This document shows positions 1 through 9,504 of a stretch of 64,000 nucleotides of DNA, one piece after another. The notes beneath the pieces were generated by a model. The model was given only the letters and a program-made list of their open reading frames with translations, made no database searches and was not told the DNA's origin. A program made the position numbers and the translations under genes. The stretch comes from Antedon mediterranea. Taxonomy: Eukaryota > Echinodermata > Crinoidea > Comatulida > Antedonidae. The stretch lies in contig NC_092675.1 in the NCBI RefSeq assembly GCF_964355755.1, positions 14,771,312-14,835,311 on the forward strand, given 5' to 3'. Numbering within the stretch: the first letter of the stretch is position 1; each line of letters starts with the position of its first letter.

Positions 1-168
1 TTCTTGAATTCAACAAATCAGAAGCGCAGGCAATATAGTCGCGTCGGGGGTCGTCGGGCTGTCTGAGTTGGCACGATTATCTGTCGGACGGGTCCAGACA
101 AGACGTCTCGTCGGGCCTCGTCGTACGACGCTGTCTGAGTTGGCTTAGTTGAAAAAAATAAAATAGCG
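1..168. repeat. GC-rich segment with a spaced direct repeat
   Basis: This stretch is much richer in G+C and CpG than what follows. The 13-base string CTGTCTGAGTTGG occurs twice, near 59 and 131, about 72 bases apart. It lies immediately upstream of the first LINE coding region and may be non-LINE flank or the end of another repeat. No reading frame in it is convincing. Confidence 0.35.
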
Positions 169-3100
169 ATGACGATGATCGAGTCGGACACAAATGGTAA
201 TAGATTAATTGAGTTTAGTAGTAATTCAAACTTATCAATTCTCAACAAAACTATTTTCTGTGAAGGCGAAATCACATGGTGTAGAGGCAAACAACAAAGT
301 ACCATTGATTATATTTTGTTTTCAAAAAACATGTTTAATGATAATACTATTTCCAAAATGAAGATAGACGAATTAGGACAACTTAGCTTGGGTAGTGACC
401 ATAATATGTTACTACTTAAATTAAATATAAATAACTCGAAAAACAAAGATAATAGGTGTAGTAAGAAATATATATGGAACATTAAGTTTGATGAAGATTT
501 TAGTGAATATAATGCCTATTTAGAAAGGGATTTTAAAGAGTGGGATGCAAATAGGTTTGATAATGTTAATGACTTATATAATTCCTGGAAGTCTATTGTA
601 ATTAAATGCGCAGAAGAAGGCATTGGTAAAAAATGTTTTGGGGGAAAATCTAAACCATGGTTTAATAAAGAAGTTGCAAAATGCAATTGAGAATAGAAAG
701 AAAGCAACACAAATTCATAGAAATTATGTTAAAAGAAAAGACAAAGATGCTGCAACATGTGACTTCCTTTGGCAGAATTACCAACAAAAGCGGTTGTTTG
801 CTAAGACTTTGATAAAACAAAAGATATTAGAAATGAGGGTAGATAAATCAATTGTTATTGCAAACAAAGGAGGTAAAAATTGTAAGGAATTCTGGCAAAC
901 AATTAGAGGGTCAAAGTTTAACAAACAAAGTACTGATTGTTTTAACGTTCCAGGGTCTGAACAAGTTGTTACTAGCGTTGAAGAAAAAGCCGAAACATTA
1001 AGAAACTATTGGGAATCACTAAGTAATTCTAAAATAATACATTCAATAATAATGTATACATGACTGAGAACTGTATACAAAACATTAGAAACAACTTGTT
1101 CAGAGATGATGATGCTACAGATCCTCTATGTGATATTTCTATTGATATTGAAAGTATAAAATATGTATTAAGTATTGCAAAAAATTGTAAATCTCCAGGT
1201 GAAGATAACATTACTAATGAACTTTTAAAAAATGATGGTCATATTATGGTAAAATCTCTGTTAGATTTATTTAATAGAATCATCCTTTTTGAACACCCAC
1301 CAGAAGACTGGAATTTAAGTTTAATTATTCCAATCTTTAAACATGGTGATAAGAGAGATTTGAACAATTATCGTGGAATCTCTCTTACATCTTGTGTATC
1401 AAAATTATTTAATAGAGTACTTGCTATGAATGTATCAAACTATTTGGAAAGTGATAATGCACTGACGGAAGTCCAGGGTGGTTTCAGGAAAGATCATAGG
1501 TGTGAGGACCATATTTTTGTAATCAAAAGTATAACTGCTTTAAGAAAAAAGAGGGAAAAAACACCTATCTAGCTTTCCTGGACTTCCGAAAGGCATTTGA
1601 TTCCGTTTGTAGAGATGGGCTCCTGAAAGCCATATGGAATATAGGAATAAGAGGGCGTCTGTGGAGAATTATTGATAACATGTATGCAAATGTCAAAAGG
1701 AAAGTAAAATTTGGGAATACTGTAACTAATGAATTTTCAATTGAACAAGGAGTTAGACAGGGATGTGTGCTATCTCCTATTCTGTTTTGTATATTTATCA
1801 ATGAGCTCACAAAAATTCTAAAATTAAATGATATAGGAGTTCATATTAATAACATATGGCAAGGAGCCCTTTTCTGGGCAGATGATATTGTGCTATTAGC
1901 TGAAAATGAGCAACAAATGACTCACATGTTACAGCTAACTGCAAAATTTGCCATTGATTGGAAAATGCAATTTAACTCAACTAAATAAAATGTACTTGTT
2001 GTAGGTAAGAAAATAAATAAACAAAAGTTATGGAAATTAGGAGACCAGTCGATAACTGAGTGTGAAACGTATAAATATCTAGGTGTAATGATATCAAGAG
2101 GTGCAAATGACCATAGCCATGTAGAATATATTATACAAAAATGTAATCGACTCATAGGCTATATAAAAGCCATAATTGGTAATTTAAACAATTTTAATAG
2201 AGTATATTATGGTGATATCCTCTGGCGAACAATTGCACTCCCATCAATAAATTATGGTAGTACTATTTGGGTTGGTAGCAAAAGTAATTGTGAAAGAATT
2301 GAAAGACTACAATTACAAATGGCAAGGTTTATCCTTAAGGCCTCTCGGAATACCCCTTGTGCTACTCTTTATGGGGAACTTGGGTGGTCACAAATCTCAC
2401 ATACTCAAAATGTAAATAGAATTAATTATATGGAAAGAATTTTAAAGATGGAAGATAAACGTTGGCCTAGGATATTACTGAAAACACTAGTTAAATTGAC
2501 AGAGAACTTTAATGATCTATCATTTAAAATTCCATTGTGTGTTCGAAATATCATTGATAATTGTGGTACACATGATATTTTTTCTGATATTCAAAATGGT
2601 AATGATAACTTTGATGCCAACTGGGCTTCCAATACAAAAATAAATATGAAAAATCTAGCTCTCTCGCATTGGGTTGAAGACGGTAAATGTAAAACGTCAA
2701 TTGAACATTATATGTAGGCCTATATAAAAAATGAACCAAAACTTGAACAGTATCTACTTGATAAAATTGACTTTGAAGGAGCATCGTTAAAATGTAAGCT
2801 GCGATCAAACACCCTTCTCCTTGAAAGAAAAACATCTAAATGGTCAAATGACCCTAATGCTAATGGTTGTTGTAAATTGTGCAACAGAAATGAAGAAGAA
2901 ACCATTATGCACTTTATAACATGTACCACTCTAGAAGAAGAGAGAAAAAACCAAATTGCTAAATTCCAATAAAAGAACTTTTGGAATGTAATCTTTTTTA
3001 TCTCTTTGACTATTTTCAGAATTTAGATTTATTCAACAAAACCCTTCTTATTCTAGGCAATGACCATGATTTATTTGATAATAATATTAAGTCTTTAATC

Positions 3101-3590
3101 GACAAATTCTGTAAATCATTGGCTAAATCTTTATGGAAGAAACGTTGTGCTCTTTTAAACTTATAACATCAATGCTGTTGTGTTTTGAACTGCTTTTCAA
3201 CTTTTGTGTGTCATTTTGATTTCTGTTGTTTCGTAATCTTTGTCTTTTTATTTTATTTTATTATGCCTTAGTGTTGAGTATTACACACACCGTTATACTC
3301 TTTATTTTGATTCATACCATGAAATTAATTGTATTATTTATTTTGTGTTATCTAAACATTTTTATTTATTTTTATTCCTCTCAAGTTTGTTTTATTTATT
3401 TATTTTGATTTAAAGTATTTAATTATTAGAGTTATGTTTTGTATTTCATTCATTCGTTTTGATTTATTTTTAAGTTAATAATTTGATTTATTCTTGTATG
3501 TTATTATTTGGACGCACCTTTATCATCAAAGTGTGCCACTGTTGTAAAAGTGAAGTTTCCAATAAATTATTATTATTATTATTATTATTT
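169..3590 (+). mobile_element. Decayed non-LTR retrotransposon (LINE), 5'-truncated
   Basis: This is a LINE ORF2 remnant spread over several frames. At 169-690 is the C-terminal half of an apurinic-type endonuclease, with STIDYIL and GSDHN motifs. From 1060 comes the reverse transcriptase: NYRGISLTS, a GGFRKDHRCEDH block, a FLDFRKAFDSV block near 1575-1612 in another frame, RQGCVLSPILF, and FWADDIVLLAE as the catalytic motif C. After the polymerase a long C-terminal region ends near 2850-2960 in a zinc-knuckle-like Cys-x2-Cys...His-x4-Cys block, then a tail at 2981-3166. Frames change near 660, 1055, 1570, 1990 and 2970, and there is an in-frame TAG at 2715, so it is dead. The 3' end is an (ATT)n run at 3566-3590. 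I cannot fix the clade; an I/Jockey-group or related LINE is likely. Confidence 0.88.
3566..3590 (+). repeat. (ATT)n microsatellite tail of the LINE
   Basis: Eight ATT units directly follow an AATAAA-like string. LINEs of several clades end in a short microsatellite instead of poly(A), so this marks the probable 3' terminus of the upstream element. Confidence 0.8.
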
Positions 3591-3688
3591 ACACATTTTT
3601 ACGCGATCGTTCATAGTTTCTTGGTTCTCTCGAGTGTTGCTGGAACACGCGGACGTGAAGTGTTGCAAAACAAAGGCCGGCCACGCGC

Positions 3689-3697
3689 AGCCGGGAC
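3689..3697. repeat. Left 9-bp target-site duplication
   Basis: AGCCGGGAC here is repeated exactly at 4661-4669 on the other side of the TIR element. The three bases CGC next to it belong to the TIR on one side, so the exact edge could shift by a few bases. Confidence 0.65.
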
Positions 3698-4660
3698 GCG
3701 ATTTTTTTTTTCGTACATAAGTTGGGGACCCCCTCATGAAACGTCACAAAATAAACATGAATAATTCATCAGTTAAATTTTCTTGTTCCGTGTGCACCCA
3801 AGCGTATAGCAACAAGAAGTGAACACACAAGTGCGGTACGATTCTAGGCCTATCTCCGCTGTTGTTGCGGCGTGCGATTTCATAGAAGATAGCGGCGTTT
3901 TGTGTGGATTGTCGAAATAATCAGCCTTTAGTTTATGGTGTTTTTAATATAATTTATTACTAAAGAATTACGTGTTAAATTTATAGTTTCTATTTTAATA
4001 CTATTAGGCCTAATTATTAGTCTCTAAACCCATGTGTGTCTATTCTAGTAGTAGCTGTGTGGGGGTGTGTGTGACGTGTGTGTGTTAGGTATGACCAAAG
4101 ATAGTTATCTTTGGTATGACACAATCCGAGTAATAAGTCAGCAAAATTAAACATTACACAAAAATACATTTTTTATTCTCGTGGGTCAAATCTTCCCATC
4201 TCATGTGTTCATATACGGGAATTTTTAAAGTTCCTTTGAGTACATGCATATTGTTTGATAATAAAATAGCAGAAATAAAAAAATACAGTACACAAATTAT
4301 ATACAATTCTTTATTCTTGTGGCTCTAAGCTTTCTTTGGGCTATGTCCAATGAATTACTACTTAGTTTAATCATGGAGGTATAAAAATATATACCTCCAT
4401 GGTTTTGTCTTGCCTAGCTGTCGACTAGCCTCGACTCGACACATTTTGTGTGAAGAAGAGTGCGCGAAGGCAATCACGTGAATTGACTTATAATCCTAGG
4501 CCTACTGTAGAAAGTATCGTATCGCAGTTGTGTAATCACTTCTTGTTGCTATACGCTTGGGTGCACACGGAACAACAAATTTAACTGATGAATTATTCAT
4601 GTTTATTTTGTGACGTTTCATGAGGGGGTCCCCAACTTATGTACGAAAAAGAAAAATCGC
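3698..4660. mobile_element. Mutator-like (MULE-type) non-autonomous element with ~125-bp TIRs
   Basis: The left terminus (3698-3822) and right terminus (4536-4660) are near-perfect inverted repeats. They share GGGGACCCCCTCATGAAACG and the block around AGCGTATAGCAACAAGAAGT. Weaker matching continues to about 3842 and 4515. The 9-base string AGCCGGGAC flanks both sides in direct orientation (3689-3697 and 4661-4669), a good target-site duplication. Long TIRs with a 9-bp duplication are typical of Mutator-like elements. The 963-bp element has no transposase frame, so it would need a transposase in trans. Two internal hairpins occur: one at about 4094-4113 and one at 4372-4401. Confidence 0.75.
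4365..4408. repeat. 30-bp palindrome with CATGGAG ends inside the MULE-like element
   Basis: Arms CATGGAGGTATA and TATACCTCCATG face each other across a 6-base loop (4372-4401). The flanks GTTTAAT and GTTTTGT agree at 5 of 7 positions. The outer CATGGAG matches the ends of two other small palindromes at 30678-30714 and 33645-33672, both with exact 7-bp flanking repeats. This copy may be an older relative or a coincidence. Confidence 0.35.
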
Positions 4661-4669
4661 AGCCGGGAC
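4661..4669. repeat. Right 9-bp target-site duplication
   Basis: AGCCGGGAC matches 3689-3697 and directly abuts the right TIR. Confidence 0.65.
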
Positions 4670-5341
4670 CGCGTGAAAATTGAAAAAGTTACGGGTTTTG
4701 ATGTTTACCCAGCCTAGGACATACTTTCGTTGATATCTTAATCTAGGCTTACACTAAAGACAAACATTAAATTTAATTGGTTTAATATTATAATTTAATT
4801 TAACTTACACTTGTTTTTTTTAAAGGCCAGGTGCGGGCAAAAGATTTTTATTGATCATACATTCCAATAATTATCGATCTATAGTTTCCCCATGTTTCAT
4901 AATTTTTTGGATTTTATTTGTGTTACAGGAGCTTTTTGAAAATTAGCACTTTCATATCAGTGGGGGGATAGTTCAAATTACACAGTAAAATCTCTATTCT
5001 TTTGTACACAAATTTGAAAATAGAGAGGCATTTTAAAAAGCTATGAAAAATAAACGGTATGGTAAAAAATGTTATCAGATGACTAAATATAGGTAATATA
5101 ACTTGAATTTTACATTTCTGGTATTTTTATTCAACTTCAGAATTTTATTTTCATGCTATAGCAAAAATTATCCACCGTATATCCACCATCTTTTTTTCAC
5201 CTTCTAGGGAGTCACCAGACATGTTATTACATTATGTTAACTACCTAACTACTGAAAAAAAGTCTTCCTGGTTTTTTTGGCAGAATTTTGCCAAATTTTG
5301 TATTTGACCATATTATTTGATTGGTCAGTTTTAACGATCGT

Positions 5342-5378
5342 AATCGTTAAAGTTGAACCGAGTTCAACTTTAACGATT
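5342..5378. repeat. Perfect 17-bp hairpin
   Basis: AATCGTTAAAGTTGAAC is followed by the loop CGA and then its exact reverse complement. It sits in a cluster of TTAACGAT/ATCGTTAA words at about 5332-5475. No function can be assigned. Confidence 0.7.
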
Positions 5379-5533
5379 TAAGATTTTAACGATTTTCAAC
5401 GTTAATTTTTACCCCCTTTTCCTGTTAAAATCGTTGAATATGTCAACTCAACGCAACTCAACGTAACTTAACGTCGATTGGATGCTCATTAACATATCAT
5501 GCATATTTATGAGTTATTAGCAAACCCTAGTTA

Positions 5534-6736
5534 GGCCAAAAAAAAAAATTGTGTTGGCCACGTTTTTGGTAAATCCCAAAAATGGGTAGGTCGGGAGGAA
5601 AAGTTTTTTTTTTTGTTTTTTGTTTTTTTTCCAGACCAAAAGTGTGTTGCCGCCAAAATAATAAATAATTTACACAAATGATACAAAAAGACTTTTTAAA
5701 CACTTTTCATAGCACCATATGCTCACGCTAGCTATAATTGTTTCAACAAAAGTTTAAAAAAGGTTTATTAAATAAACGTAGGCCTAGCTTTTTTAGGCAA
5801 AAAGGCCTAGGCTAGCCCTAGGCTCTAGCTACCATTTCCAACAAAAACAATCAAGGTCGAAATAAACTATTGCCGTGTTAATGCTGCATATACGCAAGCG
5901 GCAAGTTAACATAGCCTATTATATTATTTTAGATGAAAAATATTGAGTTTTATATTGTTTTATCCATACGTAATTACACTGGCATTAAAGATATAACATT
6001 AAAATGTAGGCCGTTATGAGCCATATTTCGGCGATTTCTTATCGCGGGGAAATTCCCCCAACAAGAGACATCGATCGATCGAGGAGTAGGCATAGGCTTA
6101 GAGGTCCGCCGGCTAGAGGCCTAGAGGCTACGTACATGCCGGAACAGATGGATTATCGCTATATAAATAACAAGCTTGAACAAAAGAGCTTACGACAATC
6201 TTAGGTAATTTTTTTATTAAACGTATATAGGCCTACTTGCTTGGCGAATCCATGACTTTTACATCATTTAACAAGTTCGTAATCGGATCGTAGTACTGTA
6301 CAGTAAAACCAAAAATCACCGCATCAACAACCTCGTGCGCGATGTGTACGATCTGTTGTTCAATTCTTTGCGCATGCTGCAGATCAACATTGGTAGAGTC
6401 CATTAATTAAGAGGGCGTTTAAAAATGTGATAACTATTAAAAACCTGTCTCAACCACTGTGTAATCGAGGCGTTTATTTAATTAAAACTTGGATCCCCCC
6501 AAAATTGATAATCGCGTATTCTGGTTATCACGTGCTTGGTTCACGGTTGGTTGCACGCTTCTTTTTAACTCGTTCGGCGGAGGTGAAATATGTTCGCCAA
6601 TTTGGCAAATAAGACAATATTTTTCACCATTTCGTTTCACAATTGCCGTTTGGCTCCAAAAAAAAAAAGCCGACCTTCATTTTCGTCAGTTTAGGGTCGG
6701 CCGGGCGTGGCCAACACAATAATTTTTTTTTTGGCC
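5534..6736. mobile_element. PIF/Harbinger-like non-autonomous TIR element
   Basis: The left end begins GGCC followed by an A-run and TTGTGTTGGCCACG (5534-5562). The right end (6706-6736) is its inverted copy apart from a short ATT insertion. The inner flanks also correspond loosely: a GGTCGG word beside a long T-run on the left and its counterpart at about 6660-6700. TTA lies just outside both ends (5531-5533 and 6737-6739). A TTA/TAA 3-bp duplication with GG-starting TIRs fits PIF/Harbinger. No transposase or Myb-like frame is visible in the 1.2 kb interior. Confidence 0.6.
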
Positions 6737-6899
6737 TTATTTAGGAATTTCTGAGCTGATGAGTTCGAAAAAATGGTCAAATTATTTTGAATTTTTATAA
6801 GCGAAATCAATATTTTTTTCGGATTTGTTTTCGGCGAAAGTGAATAACTTTTTTATAACTACAAAATGGTCTATTCAAAATTTTATTTTTTTCATCTTT

Positions 6900-7394
6900 A
6901 CTTTTGATGTTTTGGGGGACAATACAACTTTAATTGACCTAAAACTGCTCCAATTCCCAAATTTGAGGCATCAGTTTGTAGTAAGAATTGTTTGTTAAAT
7001 TAGGAGCATACTATACAGGTTTAAGTCAACAAACACTCTTTAAGTTTGTCAAATGCTCATTGACATTGATCCGGCCATACAATAATGTTATTCATACATT
7101 TCTTAGTTAAATCAGTAAGTTGTTGTGCAATAGTAGCATACATAGGAATAAACTTCCTACAGTATAATAAACCCTAAGACCTAAAAATGCACGAACATTC
7201 TTTGGCATAATCAGTACATCCACTAAGTACAGTATCCATCAATCTCTTGAAATGTAGAACTACTGTTCTGCATCCCAAACGGTAATACATTATATACTTA
7301 TTGCCCAAAAGGCGTAATAAACGCTGACTTGTACTTGGTGTCAGTGTCCAAAGGAATCTGATAAAAACCCTTAGTTAAATCAAGTGTCGAAAAT
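6900..7394 (-). pseudogene. Gypsy-type pol remnant: RT palm and start of RNase H
   Basis: On the minus strand, reading down from 7394, the frame gives FSTLDLTKGFYQIPLD, then AFITPFG and LPFGMQNSSSTFQ. These are the fingers/palm motifs of Ty3/Gypsy reverse transcriptase. Near 6940-6975 the frame gives LQTDASNLGIGAVLG, the RT-to-RNase H boundary. Stops and frameshifts lie between them, so it is inactive. The upstream half of the same RT continues at 8107, on the far side of a LINE insertion. Confidence 0.85.
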
Positions 7395-8106
7395 GCTAAA
7401 TCTTTACAAAGCACTAATACTACCTGTTGTGACTTACTGTTGTTGTATGTGGGCACCTACTGAAATTTCTCATATGTATAGACTTGAAAGGGTTCAGAGA
7501 AAGGCCACTAGAATAATTATGTACAGAAAGGAAGGAAATTGGAACACTTCATATTTATATAGGTTAAAGACCCTAAATATTTTAAGTATTGAAGATATAT
7601 TTAAAGTGTATAGACTCACATTAGGTTTTAAAATAATGCATGGCCTCTGTCCATCATCCTTTAATGAGTTTGTGAGATCAAGTGAGAGGTGTGAAGGGCG
7701 GTTAATACATTGGAAGGCAAAGACCAATACATTTTTAAATTCATCGTTTGTTATTTTCCCTAGATTATGGGAGCAACTTCCCAATGAAATTAAACAATGT
7801 GCTACAATTTCAGACTTTAAAGCCCAACTCATCAAACATTTGATCTCAAAATATTAAGTTGTAATTGTTTATATTGTTTATTCAATGCAGCTTATTTTTA
7901 ATTGGTGTATCTCATTATAACTTTGTTTTGTTTTATTTTGACTTAATTTGTGCTACTTAGTTTTGTTATTTTTGTATTTTATAAGTAATGATGGAGTAAG
8001 AGCAGTTTTCTGTTTGGGCTCATGCCTATTACTTGCTCCTGGCAAGATGAATTGTAAAATGTACTTTATGAACTTTTGCCGAATAAATATTATTATTATT
8101 ATTATT
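7395..8106 (+). mobile_element. 3' end of an L2/CR1-group LINE inserted into the Gypsy RT
   Basis: The frame to 7857 encodes the C-terminal thumb and post-RT region of a CR1/L2-type LINE: LYKALILPVVTYCCCMW, LERVQRKATRII, then a terminal block ending FKAQLIKHLISKY. The 3' UTR ends in an (ATT)n run at about 8088-8106. The bases AAAT occur on both sides (7391-7394 and 8107-8110), as a short target duplication. Removing the insert restores the Gypsy codons on either side, which fixes the boundaries precisely. The 5' end is severely truncated, as usual for LINEs. The upstream GTG that opens this frame belongs to the Gypsy flank and is not a real start. Confidence 0.85.
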
Positions 8107-8640
8107 AAATATACCGAGCCCTAGAAACATCATATAAATGTCGTAAATTCTCGGCATTTCGTGTGGATCAACCTCAGTAACTTTATTCAAGGCTCTGTAA
8201 TCCGTACATAATGTAATATCGCCACCTGGTTTAGATACTACCACAATCGGAGATGCATATGCACTATTTCTATTAATCCTTTATGGCATGAGGAGTATGA
8301 CCTCTGTCGAATGGGAATATCATTAATGGTAACTATAAGACGTTCTCCCAGGTACATCTGAAAACATATCATAATGATTCTTAAGTATGTTGTTCATCTC
8401 ACTTAATTGTCTAGAAGTTAACTCATTCGATTTTTGAAGCTTGTGTTTGTAAATATTTTTGATCCAAGTCTCTATCAATAACGTCAATACTCTCAGAGCT
8501 AATCTCTGTCTTATCATCAGTTTCATTATAAACATCATAGATGTGTACAGTAACACAATGACATTACGTTCTTCTTTGTTCATGGTCCTTATCAAGCTAT
8601 CTATTGCAACTATTAACATGAACCACCTCTTTTAGTTTGA
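8107..8640 (-). pseudogene. Gypsy-type pol remnant: linker and N-terminal RT
   Basis: Minus-strand reading gives MNNILKNHYDMFSDVPGRTS (about 8394-8335), the segment that precedes RT in Gypsy elements. It is followed by a degenerate PIRQRSYS-like piece, then VVVSKPGGDITLCTDYRALN and VTEVDPHEMPRIYDI, which are RT motifs 1-2. The frame then runs into the LINE insertion at 8106. Frameshifts lie near 8325 and 8245. Confidence 0.82.
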
Positions 8641-9150
8641 CGTTTATCAGGCATTTGTATAAGATAATTTACTTTTAATACCTTATAATTATGCCCCATC
8701 TGGTAAAAATACCAGAACTTCATCATTTACATCAAATTGTCTATCTTTACAATTTCTATCATAAGGCTGTTTCATCTTATCTTGATGTTTAATCATATTA
8801 ACTTTAGCTTTACCCATTCATTCACTAATGCGCTCTCGAATTTCTATAAGATATGTAATGACATCCTTAGCTTCATTATCTACGGTCACCCATTTCTCTC
8901 TAAATAGCCTCAAAGGTTCTCTAATCGTTCTACCATACAACGGCTGGAGTGGAGAGTACCCTGTTGCCTTGCTTGGCACTTCCCTATATTGAGGAATATA
9001 GTCATCCCATGCTTTATACTGTTCCTTTGTGAATGATCTTAACATATTCCTAAGTGTCCCATGGAACCGTTCAATTAAACCATTAGTCTGGGGATGGTAA
9101 GTCCCTCTTTGACATGAAATATAATGGGACAAAATTCATAGACCATACCT
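8641..9150 (-). pseudogene. Gypsy-type integrase C-terminal part, upstream of RT
   Basis: The minus-strand frame 9132-8818 gives GTYHPQTNGLIERFHGTLRN, the end of the DDE integrase core with its catalytic Glu in LIERF. It continues with the WDDYIPQ and GYSPLQPLYGR blocks typical of Gypsy integrases. Degenerate sequence to about 8650 matches the post-core region (YDRNCKDRQFDVNDEVLVFL). The zinc finger and first two catalytic Asp residues are missing. This integrase comes before RT on the same strand; most Gypsy elements have RT-RNase H-IN. The order seen here is that of Gmr1-like elements. Confidence 0.8.
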
Positions 9151-9249
9151 TCAAAGTTTAAAGAAAGTCTGTTCCAAATCAAAATCTTGATACAGTTCAC
9201 TGCCTGTATAACAATCATTTGCCAACATTAAAATGTCAGTTCACCAGTC

Positions 9250-9410
9250 CAAAATTTCACCGCTTTCTTCCAAAGCACCATACAACGTTCCACCAACACA
9301 ATCAGTTCTGCTTTTCACCGCTTCCTTCCAAATTACGATACAACATTCCGCCAACACAATCAGTTCTGCTTTTCACCGCTTCCTTCCAAGACACAATACA
9401 CGTTCAACGA
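9250..9410. repeat. ~58-bp tandem repeat, nearly three copies
   Basis: A unit containing TTTTCACCGCTTCCTTCCAA and CCAACACAATCAGTTCTGC recurs with a spacing of about 58 bases. The short reading frames across it are by-products of the repetition. It lies between the Gypsy remnant and the next LINE. Confidence 0.75.
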
Positions 9411-9504
9411 ACGATATTGTCACCAAAATAACGCAGTCGTGAAAAGCACAGATGCTCACCTAATTGTGAAATTCTTGTTGTAAGCGTACGCCCCTATTAT
9501 ATAC

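Noticed and set aside
7384-7394. Start codon of the LINE fragment frame
   Set aside because: These bases are Gypsy RT sequence on the other strand; the frame opens there only because the LINE inserted next to it.
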